NCBI RefSeq assembly: GCF_964355755.1
Contig: NC_092670.1
Location: forward strand, 32,041,795-32,105,794
DNA: 64,000 bases
Reading direction: 5' to 3'
From: Antedon mediterranea
Lineage: Eukaryota > Echinodermata > Crinoidea > Comatulida > Antedonidae
How positions within the stretch are numbered: the first letter of the stretch is position 1; each line of letters opens with the position of its first letter. The notes beneath the pieces are model-generated. The model was not told the DNA's origin and searched no databases. It worked only from the letters and a program-made list of their open reading frames with translations. Shown here one piece after another: positions 1 to 11,800 of the stretch. Both the position numbers and the translations under genes were made by a program.

Positions 1-1260
1 TTAAGTTTATTCTGTGCTCTGATCAACTTTGCACGGCTTGTCGCTTTAATCAACTATTTACCAACAATGCTAGATGTATGTATGCTTTTTTTTTTGCTAC
101 AGGACATGTTAATTTTTTACCGCTTCAATATATTCACATTTTAGGAGTCATAAAGTGTGGGGAGGGGGAGGGCATGTGATCTGGGCCCATTTCCTACTGC
201 GCTGTTGATTTAGGCCATAGAAACAAATCAATAAAGCCAATCTACCGCTGGCAGCAAGTAATACTATTTTTTATTTTTGTGTTACCATGAATTATCAGAT
301 TTCAACACTGGAATGTGCTAATGATGTCATGCTTCATTTGTTCCTTAAAGGTCAATTATCTGTAAACTGATTATCATTGTCAATTATAATTGACCTTGGA
401 ACAAATTTAAGAAAAAGAATTGGTCATCCAAAATGATCAAAAGAAAAATAATTGTGACTTATAAATCTATTATATATTTCAATACAAAATGTTCATGTTT
501 TATTTTTTTATTTAATTGATATTGAACAGGGTGAGTTCCATGATGGTTCTAAATATGGATCTCTCTTTTTGTTTTTACATTTTATATTCAATTCATTTAT
601 TTTCTTCCTTTAAGATTATTGAAACAATAATAGAAAAATAAAATAAATATATATACTGTACAGAAGGTAGAGATAATAAAAAGGAAGGAGGCAGTGGCCA
701 TATATTCACCATTCACACTTAGGCTGAGGGAAACACCCTTAAAATTAAACAAATCTAAATGAATACAATTTAAGGGAAATACTTAAATATTTATTGAGTT
801 AAGTGAACTACAGTACTTATTATTTAAGGGAAATATCTCACTTAGGTGTGATTGGTGAATACAGCCTCTGGATACCAGAGTCGGGTCTGCATGAGATACA
901 GGGAATGACAATTGACAATAAAAAGAGAGTTTTAAATCTCCTGATAAAAACTACATCAAAAATATAGGGGAAATCTAATTCTTTTGTTAAGCACATTGAG
1001 GTTTGGCTATAAGCCCCATTTATCTATATATTAATGAAGAAAATTTAAGGTTCATGGTACGCCATGTGTAATGTATGATGTACTGCAAACCTTACTTTCT
1101 TCGGCATACAAAAGATTACTCCAGGTGTTTCAAATAATTTAAATCAATGTATGCTAATTAGCAACATTATGCACACAACCATTTTTGTTTCAAACTTTAG
1201 GTACAGCTCTCCCACCCTTTTTCCACACCACTAAATGAATAATTTTCTACTGTTTTCCAG
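1..1260. other. Intron or noncoding sequence, AT-rich
   Basis: I see no supported coding exon here. The stretch is AT-rich and ends in a pyrimidine-rich tract and TTTTCCAG directly before the exon at 1261. It is therefore probably an intron of a gene entering from the left edge. Confidence 0.5.
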
Positions 1261-1536
1261 GATGATCCCAGAATCATGGCACCGTACATAATGACATTCT
1301 GCCTCGCAGCTGTTGCCAACGTCTACCATTCATCACTGTTGATCTGGTTTGTGAGGTGGAGAGGATTCAAGAACATCCTGGCCTTCTTTATTCTCAGCAG
1401 TAGCAATATGTACCTGTACGTACACCACATGCGAGAACTTTGGATGATCATTTTTCATATTCTTGTTACAGTCTGTAGCACATTTGAGGTCTACAATCGA
1501 AGGGTAAAGGTCAAGCTGTCAGACTATACAGTATGA
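1261..1536 (+). CDS. Terminal coding exon of an unrecognised multi-pass membrane protein (partial)
   Basis: An exon follows an acceptor (TTTTCCAG) at 1260 and stays open to a TGA at 1534-1536. Read from the acceptor it gives about 91 residues beginning DDPRIMAPYIM. There are three hydrophobic stretches: around IMTFCLAAVANVYHSSLLIW, around NILAFFILSSSNMYLYV, and around LWMIIFHILVTVCS. The tail is basic and ends NRRVKVKLSDYTV. This looks like the C-terminus of a multi-pass membrane protein whose earlier exons lie left of the window. An ATG at 1276 could instead be a start codon, but the strong acceptor 15 bases upstream favours an internal start of the exon. I do not recognise the family. The hydrophobic pattern and lack of repeats argue for a real exon rather than chance. 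Confidence 0.5.
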   Translation, partial: DDPRIMAPYIMTFCLAAVANVYHSSLLIWFVRWRGFKNILAFFILSSSNMYLYVHHMRELWMIIFHILVTVCSTFEVYNRRVKVKLSDYTV

Positions 1537-2673
1537 TCATGGAGCATGCTGCATGGTATGATCAATATACTGTAAGAATATTTTTCCGAGTGTTGATAAA
1601 ATTATTTTCAAAGTTCAAATTCGATAATACAAAAAATTGTACATATATTTAAGTGCTCAAATTGCATGATGCTAATATATTATGGTAGTAAGAACTGCTT
1701 TACAGCAGTGTAGTCACTGTAAATTTTCTTGTTAGTTTTCCCTTAATAATTTTCAATTGTATATAATGTTCAGAATATCAATGTAGGCGGATTGGAATTT
1801 CTCTTTGCCTATATCAAATTTATATACTGAATTTGTCAGGCACGAGAGAAAATCCAAACAGCCCAGTAATATTATTTTTTAAATAGAATGTACTTATTCT
1901 TCTAAAATTGTATTTATTTAACCTAAATACCAAATTGTATATCACATGTGCTAACTGAATATTTCTTTGTTATTCAGTACTGTATACGAACATAAACCAA
2001 AGCCCATTTTCTAAATAATAGTAGTAAAAGTAACATGCAACTTCTAAGCCTACAATAGAAATACAGTACAACCTACCCTAAATAGTAGCATAGTGATATT
2101 ACAGTCAACCATAATATTTCTGATTATGTAGAATGCAATTGCTTATTTCTTTATATGTGGATGTATCATGCTATAAGGCTAATTTTAAAGTCTTCTACCT
2201 AGATTAATTTCCCACCCCTAGACTTTCTAGGCAGGTTGCTGAACAACAATGTGTGCTATCACGGACCAAAAAACTGTTAATAAATGAAATTTAAATGTTA
2301 TTAATATACCCACAAACAATAGCATTAGACAACACAATGCATTAAGATTAAGGTTAAAATGTTGTCATAGCAATCTATATACAGTAGTGTCACTTCTGTA
2401 TTAAAGTGTGCCGAATATTTATTGTATTTATATCAACTGGTAGATTTAATATTTGTTATCTTTATATTTTACAGATTTTTTAAAATTGTTGAGGTATGTA
2501 AACATACTGTACAATTGTAGTTATATTAAGTTAGCGGTACACCATGTACCATGTATGTAGTTCTGAAAAGAACTTTTGAAGTTCTCTCAATATGCATGCG
2601 AATCACATTGATTTCCACCAAACCTTCAAACACTACATTGCAGTTTTATTATACAGTACAAGTTGAATGCAGC

Positions 2674-2743
2674 TGTCACTACAGTGTTATCTATTGTATA
2701 CCTTAATATATTAAGGTATACAATAGATAACACTGTAGTGACA
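2674..2743. repeat. Perfect 70-bp palindrome, no spacer
   Basis: The left arm reads TGTCACTACAGTGTTATCTA and onward; it is mirrored exactly by the right arm around CCTTAATATATTAAGG (centre between 2708 and 2709). Both 35-base arms pair completely. It could be a compact MITE or a fold-back product. No coding content. Confidence 0.8.
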
Positions 2744-3626
2744 ATGATAAACGCCCTTTTTCATTTTGTCTCACTATGGTAAACTAAATATATCACATTG
2801 TGGTTAAAATCACAGTTTTCCATATCAAGTTGTTGTTTTCACGCTGTCTATACATATTTACACAATACTTGGGGACATTTAATTATTTGGGTGCAGGAAC
2901 TAGATTAGGATTTATGTAAGGTACTTTAAATTATATTATTTCACAGAGGGATGTATTTACAGTACATCCATAAGCATGGTATAACATTCAACATAGGTAA
3001 AAAGGTTATATTTTGGTAATAAAATTGTTAAAACACAACATAACTAGTCTGATTTTCTTGAATTAATTATATTCCAGGCAGAAAATCTTGGAATTGCTAT
3101 TGTGTCCTAACAATGCATTGCAAGTTTTAGCAACACTTAATCACACTCATTCGAAATATACAAATGAGTGTGAAAAAGCTCAGATGTACCCATACTGTAC
3201 TGAGTCTCCATATATGGCATTACTGTATGTGACCAGTATCATAGGCACATTCTGTAGAAGTGTCACATATGTATAATATGTGGCACCTGTAAGTTTAGAC
3301 TTTGCCTACAGAGAACCACCTACCCATTAGTGATTGGTTACTACAATTGTATTGAAATGCAACGTTACGTGTTCTACAGGCTAGTTTCCATTCGAAAAGA
3401 AACAAACCATAAATTACGTACAAATGTAAATATATGAGCTGCTGTTAGTAACACAGAGGGAGTGTGTACACGATAATTGCATGCATAAACCACTGCCATG
3501 TTCGCTTGTGTGCAGATGACCAGACAAAATTTTAATTTTTCAAATGTCTTTAAGTTATCGTTTAAAAGTATAAGTAGAGAATACATCTTTACTGTCTTTT
3601 GAAATAACTTCAATTAAGATCTGAAC

Positions 3627-3905
3627 AGTGGCGTGTGGCGCAGTGTGTTGGACATTGGACTACTGATTGTGGTTCAAATCCAACTCTTGTTGCATTGCGT
3701 GTATCCTTAGGCAAATACACCCAGGTGTATAAAATGGGTACCGGTTATATCAAGACAACTTTGGGCTGATTACTAGCTGCATTATTATATGGGAGTATGT
3801 TTCCATAAGTGTTTGATTCAAAAAATGACCAGGGTAATAATGTGCAGCGCATTCAGAGCTTGCTAATATGCGCTACATAAGAATGAACTATTATTATTAT
3901 TATTA
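3627..3905 (+). mobile_element. tRNA-derived SINE with (ATT)n tail
   Basis: The head contains an A-box-like TGGCGCAGTGTGTTGG and a B-box GGTTCAAATCC, as in Pol III SINEs. The body ends in GCGCTACATAAG-type sequence followed by ATT repeats, the tail type expected from priming by a CR1/L2-like LINE. Boundaries are approximate. Confidence 0.7.
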
Positions 3906-4682
3906 AATGATTAATATATTTGATATATAACCCGATTTACAAGCCGGAGTACGACACATTTGATTATCCTTTACAGGAAAGAACAAGTTTATTGTAGCAT
4001 ACTATGATTCAAGCCTGTAGCCAAGGATGGGGAAGGAAACAAGGGTTTGAACTTTTCTTGAAGTTCCCTTTTAAAAATAAATATTCGCAGGCTAGCTCAT
4101 GATGATTTTTGCCTTCTTTTGTGGAAAAACAAACCCCCTGTAACATCCTGGCTACCAGCTTAAAATTCACCATTTTTCCATATACTTTGTAATGCATGAT
4201 AAATTCAAATGCTGGTGATAATTCACGTTTCTATCACACTATCCTATCACTTGTATATTAAAATTAAAAGAAAATGATCAACAAAATTGGAAAACAAATG
4301 TTTTAATTGCTAAAATATCTTGCAATTTTAAAAAGCAAAGCATAACTAATCTAATAAATCATGATATGGGTAATAAAAATTAGAACAATAACATTAGAAG
4401 AACATTTTTCATGTAAGCAACATTTTTGATTGGTTTATTAAAGACGTTGGGGGTGCTAAAATAACCAGACATTTTCTGGACCAATTTCCATTTATATTTT
4501 TTAGGTAACTCTGTGTTGCCGTCAAATAGTGAGGAAAACATCCCATTTGCATACTATTTGTAAGGGGCATGTCTACCTGGTTCTGGCGCGTGTATTGGGT
4601 TCTAGTCGTGTCTACCTATTTTATTTTATTTTATTCATTTCGGCAATAAACATAAAATAATAATTACAAAAAAAAACATAAA

Positions 4683-4701
4683 AATATATATATATATATA
4701 T
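4683..4701. repeat. (AT)n microsatellite
   Basis: An uninterrupted run of alternating A and T. Confidence 0.7.
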
Positions 4702-5741
4702 GAAAAACAAGACACGAGGCCGAGGAAAGACAAAAGCATTAAACAAACGCTGTCACCGGTAAGGTGTGTCTCTCCAACTTGGTTCTTGGTGTGTCTACCA
4801 GGTTCTGTGCATGTATATAAGAAACAATCGGGGTAAGATTTGGATATCAGCTTGTGTAATATAACACTGAATTACAATTTTTTTTTGTATTTTTTTTGTT
4901 GTAAAATCATTTTTACCTGACAATGGAAAAAGCCACAGTCCTTAACAAACAAGATCAACTTAAAAAATACATGGATCAGTAGAACATATATAAAAATTAA
5001 AATGTATACCATCAAATTTGTTCACATCTTACTTAATATTATTACCAAACTAATCATAACAGTTAACACTAATTTTCAATTCTTCTCAATCTGTTTAGTG
5101 CCATTTTTTCCTAGCACCAACAGAAAACTGAACATGCAGTAGGTAGAAATGAGCATAAGATATCATAATCCTATCCTAACAAAAAAAATGTTAAATATAA
5201 ACATTTGCCAACATGTCATGATTTTCAAAAGTAATCTCGACACAGTCAAGAGAAAAAGCAATTCTGGGCTTTTCAAAAAGTATCTAAGCAAAACATTTTT
5301 ATTTACAGTATATAACTCATGTTAGGATGAATCATGGTAGCCAAGTAGATACTAGACTATCGTGCAGAAAGTTTGTGTCATCTTTCATTTTTCTAAGGTA
5401 TAGCAAATACATTTGCGAATGGTGAGAATCAGAATCAGAATCTGTCATTTCTGTCACATAACTTTGTATAATATAGACATAACTACTGCGCATTGCAAAA
5501 CACTGTATCTATATGACCAACTGCCGTAATCATTCTATCTGAAATGTTTATTTCAGATGATAGTTCAGAAAATTTTTAATAGCTCCCAAAAAATTAAAAA
5601 AATCACAAGCATCATAAACACTGCTTAATAAAGCAAATTATTTACTTTTCCACTGATAAATCTTTTTAAAATCCAATGCCAAGTTTTTCTTATACGATAC
5701 AACTTATACAAGACAAAAAGTGATTAAAATATTACAGTTAT

Positions 5742-5747
5742 TTTATT
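5742..5747 (-). terminator. Candidate polyadenylation signal of the zinc-finger gene
   Basis: AATAAA on the minus strand, 28 bases beyond the TGA stop at 5775. It implies a very short 3'UTR. Other signals further downstream cannot be excluded. Confidence 0.4.
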
Positions 5748-5774
5748 CTCTGCGTTACATTTTCTGCATCGTCT

Positions 5775-5831
5775 TCATCTCTTGCGCTTAGCCAGTGCTA
5801 GTGCTAAGGCATGTGAAACCTCATCCGCTAT
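5775..5831 (-). CDS. Last exon of the zinc-finger gene
   Basis: After TTATACAG it encodes IADEVSHALALALAKRKR and a TGA stop. The terminal KRKR is a plausible nuclear import signal. Confidence 0.8.
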   Translation of the reverse strand: MADEVSHALALALAKRKR

Positions 5832-8800
5832 CTGTATAAGCAAACAAAAAACAATATTTAATATATTAGACAATCGTTTGTCTATTTGAATTGATACACA
5901 GGTATATTGTTCTTTTTATGTAAAAGAACAATATCTGAAACACTTTTAAGAAATATTTTGAATTCCAGTTTTTATAGACAATCGCTTGTATTTGAATTGA
6001 CGTATCTTTCTATAATATTACTGTATTGAATAAAGGCACCCCTTTTATAAACTCTTCCTACAGAACATTAGTTGGAATAAACGCCCACCCCCTCAATTAA
6101 ACATGAGGGGGAGGGGGGGGAGTTTATTTATTTTGTGCATTACGTACACAATTTTGTTTTGTAGATAGATTGTAGTAGAATTCATTCACTGCCATGATCA
6201 ACAATTTACCAAACATATTTTAACATATTTTTTCTGTATTTTATCACATTTCGACATAATTGTACTTGTTCACTTTTGGGGGTATTTATTTTATTATACA
6301 TGTTACCATATTACACCCAAAAAAATAAACGCCTCCACCGAATAAACGTCCCCTTCTAAAAAAAACCCACAAGAAGCATTGAATAAATACGGTATAACAT
6401 TATTCTAGAACAAATTTAAATTTCTGGCGAGCAAACTGCAGTGAATTGCAACTTACCGGGTCTTTTGTAGCGATCCTCTTTCTAGGCTAGAAAAAAAATG
6501 AAGCAAAATGAAAATAATGTTAATTAAAATAAAAATATTTTTTTTCATATTTATTCCATGTGTATATGAGTATGAATATTTTACCCAGTTAAAATGGTTC
6601 CTACTGACCAAAGTTTAATAATAGCTAAGTCCATAACAGCAATTACCTAGGTATATAACTAAGCCCTTATATGCAATTTTTAAAAAATACAGCTTATTAT
6701 TTTGGATTCATAAAAATCTTACCGGCTCAAAAGCATCAGGCCCTGGACGATACCGATGACGTGCTATCAAAGATCTCGCATTCAAAGGACGGGCAGGTGG
6801 TAGCCTCCCTGGACTGTAATCGCTTGGATATCGGCCTCTCACAGGAGGGCGGTCTCTTTCGTACATATCAAGTGCAGGATCTTTGTACCTATCTTCTATG
6901 TACCTGGTTCGAGGACTATCTCGTATTAAATCTTCTGGATAAGAATCTCTCACTGGATAATCCCGATATCTTGATCTGGCATCTATAGGATCCTCATGTA
7001 TATCCCTTGGATCATCTCGGTATAAACTATGTCGATCTCTGATGCGATCATTCAATAAATCTCGAGGAGGTTCAGGATATCGGGATTCTCTCCAATTTTC
7101 CGGATGTTCAGGCAAACTCCTTGGCTTCTCACGCAAGTAAGGATCTATTGGATCTTCATGCATGTTCCTAGGACGGCCACGCTCGTGCAATTCGCTAGGA
7201 TATTCATGAAAAGCCAGAGGATGGTCACGTAATTCCCTAGGACGGTCACGCAAAACCCTAGGATGGTCATGCAAATCTCTAGGATAGTCACGCAAATCCA
7301 TAGGATATTCACGCAAATATCTAGGATCACCATGCAAATCTCTAGGTTCACCACGCAAATTTATAGGATGATCAGGCAAATCTGATGGATAATCATCAAA
7401 ATCTCTTGGATAATCTCTTACATCTCTTGGATAATCTCTTACATCTCTTGGATAATCTCTTACATCAGGTGGATAATCACTCACATCTGGTGGATAATCT
7501 CTTAAATCTTGTGGATCTTCCAAATCATGTGATGGATGAAGCAAGTCTTCTTGCTGAAGATAGTCATCTCTAACATAAAGATCACTCTTTGGATTTTGTA
7601 GCTGGGGGAGACCTTTCTTAGCGTAATATAACGCTTTTTCTCGTTCATATTCTAGTCTCTCTCTGTAATAATCTCTTTGATCTTTGGGTATGAATTCTTC
7701 TGTGAAATGCCCTCTAGGGGGATTAACGTCACCTTGACCTATTTCACTTGCCTCAGGATATGGTAAACTTCTTTGGGGTATGTTTCCCATATTTCCAGAA
7801 TCCTCACTGAAATAAAAAAAACGAAAATAAACACATCTTTGTTGAGAATTATTTTCATAATTTTTAAACCATAATTTAAATGACTGAAGTAATCATTCTA
7901 TTAATTTTTATGACATTGCTTTTCTGTCTTGATTCCACACAAATTTAATGAATTCTTTAATATCTCGATTCCTTTGCTTTGATGCTTATTTGAATTCTAA
8001 CATAAGATTTAGATGTTACGCCGAAAACTCCCTCCCGCCTTAATATGATGAGATGAGTTTGAAGCCATGCTTTGAATTGAACAAGAATTGTTATAAAATG
8101 TAAAATGGAAGTTTACAGAGTATAAAAGAAGGCTTTGTTCTACACTACCTTTCAAGATCCATCAGTGCTGGGGGTGGTTTTCTATACATCTGAATACCTG
8201 AAATAAGCAAACAGATGTTTTTTGGTAAATTATTTCTACCATACCACAGACAATTGATAAAGTACTTTAGTATTGGTAGCAATATGTGGCCTGGATATTT
8301 TAGTATCTGACTATGATTTGCAAAATTGTATTCTTAGGAAATAAACCAGGATTTACAACTTCATGCACAAGTAAAAATCTAGAACTAGAGATGGGCAGGG
8401 CACATAATGTTTTTCTCCTATCAGGTTAAGGCAGAATAAACAATCTATAAATAAAATTTCTGCCTTAACCAGATAAGAGATCAATACTGCAGGTAAGACA
8501 TGTACAAGTGACAACTCATCATGGAATGGACTACAAGAATAGGCACACAAGGCCAAGGAAGAAAAAAATTAAATGGAGAGATAAGATTGTAGCTTTTGCT
8601 GGCATATCCTCCATGAGAGCTGCACAGGACAGAAATAATGTATGGGTTCAGCTTGGGGAGGCCTTCGCCATGCAGCAGTCCGAAAATGGCTGAAATGATG
8701 ATAAAGTCAGGTTTGCCTTACAAAAAGGAAGTAAAGTAAGTTTGAACATTTTGCAATGTTTTTGGTTGTTATGCTACAAAAGTCCTATAGACTACAAAAA

Positions 8801-11800
8801 CTTAATTATATTCTAATACTTTATGACAAAAAATGTGATCATATACGGACATGATGATGTCATATCACTACCATATTTAAGCATATCACTACCATATTTG
8901 GGCACATCCAACTTGTTTTGTCAAACTAGTAGATAGTGTAGACAAAGCTTTACACTCCTCAACAAACCACTAATTATCATAATCAATGACAGCTAGAAAC
9001 TAACCTTGTTGCAACCGATGTTCCTTTGGTACAATTACTCTAATCCTTCCTCGTCCATGGAGCCTTTCCATTTCTCCGACCAATTCAGTAAGATAATTTG
9101 ATATCAGTTCCTTAGGTTTTTGATCACTTTCTTTGCACATTTTCACAAAGTTCTTGGAAAAATCCTTCTTAGTTTTGGTCTGTAGTGAAATAAAATAATT
9201 ACTGTACTACTGTATTTTATATTTAGATGAGACCACTTATGTTAGTGATAAGATCCCTTATGTTAGTGATTCTAAACTCTAGCCTACATTTGCAAACAAA
9301 AGTTTGATAAAGTATTCTAGTCAGCTTAGTCTACACTAGGAACTTGATATAACTTGAGTTTGAAAGCTAAAGTTTGCTAGTATGGGCTACGCTTGGACAC
9401 CATCAGTACAGAAAGAATTAGAAACTAGAATGTAATGACATTTTGACGATATATATATAGGTGTTCTTTGTGAATTGTTTTTTTTTAACCATATTTAATG
9501 ATTTAATACCATCCAGCAAAATTGTTGATCATTTAGGACCCTCAGGTACAGGCAATGAGAGTAAAGCATCTTGCCTAATGATGCAATTAGTATGGTACAG
9601 ATAACCTCGAATCCATGCCTATCATGCCTAGTCCGATATTATCAATACACCATCACTCTCCGGTATATATACAGCACCCGCCGCTATTTCTAGGCGGTCT
9701 CCCATCCAGAACGCGACCGGGCCCAACGTTGCTTAAGTTCGGTGATCTGATGAGAACCGGTGTTTCAACGCAGGATAGCCGTATGTATGAATTAAGATAA
9801 TGTTACCTGTATTTAATTTTAAAAGCGCAAACACTACATGCACGTACATAATACATGTGTACAGAATAGAATAATAGGACCAATACGTTTTCACTATATT
9901 TAGAGGAATGATTTTTTTAAGTAATATTTTGCAGATACCCACATTACTGAGAACACCTGTGAGTAATGAACTGGCAGGTCTGTGCACCTTAAATTGCCGG
10001 TAAACAGAAACAGTAAGGTGGGTTCGATGGTCCCCTTTTTTTTTTGTTCTTCTTTTTGTTTTTAGTTTCATGGTTGCATTTCTCATGGTTTTCACAAGCG
10101 CCTTGAGCATTTTGTGGATATGTGCGCTCTATAAATCTTATTATTATTATTTATTATTATTATATTCTTATATTGCTGAACTAGTGAATATTTGATTTGA
10201 AAGGATATGTTTGTTGTATGCAGGAGAAACAGAACGGTGAAAAGAAAAGTTGGAACCATTCATCGTTCATAGCTTTTACATTTATTTCTAAGTCTCCTGT
10301 GTGGGCCATGACATGTAACAACAATAGCTTCATACTTACTAAATAGATAAAACGATGTCTGTTGCCAAGTAAATGTGCTGTCACTGAACCTGATGACACG
10401 ACTATGGTACATAGCAAACAAACAAATGGTGTATCAGGTACATTCATTCTTCTCTCTATCACATGCTCCATTCCTGGTGGAAAGAACACAAAAAAATTGG
10501 TTAAAAATACATCTAGGAAATCAGTCTATACTGTACATTGGCGATATGGTACATTTAGAGATAACTGTTTATCTCCCCAATTCTCATAAATTTCCCGTTG
10601 GAAGGAGATTATTTTGCAAAATGGCTGTCAACATGCATTCTGAAAACCTAGACTAGGAGAGGCCTGCACTGCGTTCAGAATGGCTAGCAATGACAATGAT
10701 TTTATTTTTATGGAATGTCTTGCATACATACCAACCAAAGGTTGTTTACATTCATCTATGGAATATTGGATAGAACACGGCAAATCTGTTTCTACATCTT
10801 TTGTAGTAATATCCGCTATCCATTCTTTGTCTAAAAGAGAAGAAAAAAATGAACCAAATTTAAAAAGGGTCAAATGTTATATTGTAAACATTTATCAGTA
10901 TTAAAATTGGATTAACTTAACTTAATTTTTAACACACAGATGTTTCTGTCTCTTTAGTATGATATAACTTTGGATAACAGTTAGTAATGATCGAGTTAAC
11001 ATAAGGAATGAAACCAAAAAGATATACAGTAATTACCATACAGTATAACAATACAATGAGGAGCTTTCAATTTGTGAAGACAAACAACCTAGACATTAGC
11101 TAGGTCATGTATTTGAAGATAAAAGAACCTTCAAATACAGAGCAACAAAAGAATGGAATCTTTTACCAACTGAAACTAGAACAAAAGTAATTGTACGCAT
11201 GCAGGGAAGTTCAGGACATGCTTCCATACTCTTTTCAAATGACCGATGACACATGAATGCTTTTGTTGTCGGTAGTCACAAATCAAAAGCTCCTGTTAAC
11301 CCTACCATTTGAAGACACCTAAGTTTACTTACAGTGAAGTTTGGTGTCACAACCAAACATTTAAGAATGTAACTCTCAGTGGGTTTCTGCTAAACGCCAG
11401 TAAAGCTAAAACCTATCCCGTTTTAATTTTCATTTTCATAAGGAAACCATTGTTTTTACAAAATTGACGCATTAAAATGATTCAAAAGAGCAACACATTA
11501 ATAATTTCTTCCATAAATTTTGCTGTTGGTTATATGGCGTACAGCAGCGCTTAATTACATAGTAGGGAGCTTTCGCAGGAGCAGGTAAATGTTAACTTTA
11601 ACAGCGAACAGTTAACGTACTTGTTTTGTTTTGATTTTACGCTTCAACCGGATGTGCAGAATGCATGTGTCGCACACACAACTTTTTCAATGCGAAAGTC
11701 AGGGTAAGTCCCTGACGAAGGTACGGTAATAAATGCAAACATTACTTTGTTTTGTTTAACTATTTTGTCTCGTAACCTGCGCAAACATACGCCGCTTGTA

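Larger units (their letters stand above)
1537..5741. other. Intergenic region between the membrane-protein exon and the zinc-finger gene
   Basis: About 4.2 kb of AT-rich DNA with no supported gene. Short open frames here (3088-3276, 3374-3613, 4009-4197) lack family resemblance and splice context. It contains a perfect palindrome (2674-2743), a tRNA-derived SINE (3627-3905) and an (AT)n run (4683-4701). Confidence 0.6.

Noticed and set aside
6671-6988. 105-codon + strand frame
   Set aside because: Antisense to the DYPRD exon; no independent support.
9671-9787. Functional 5S rRNA gene
   Set aside because: It diverges from 5S at several conserved positions, is fused to a SINE body and A-rich tail, and a sister copy at 53338 has the same body.
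10362-10656. Overlapping + frames of 75 and 93 codons
   Set aside because: They lie opposite the zinc-finger 2 exon and its introns.
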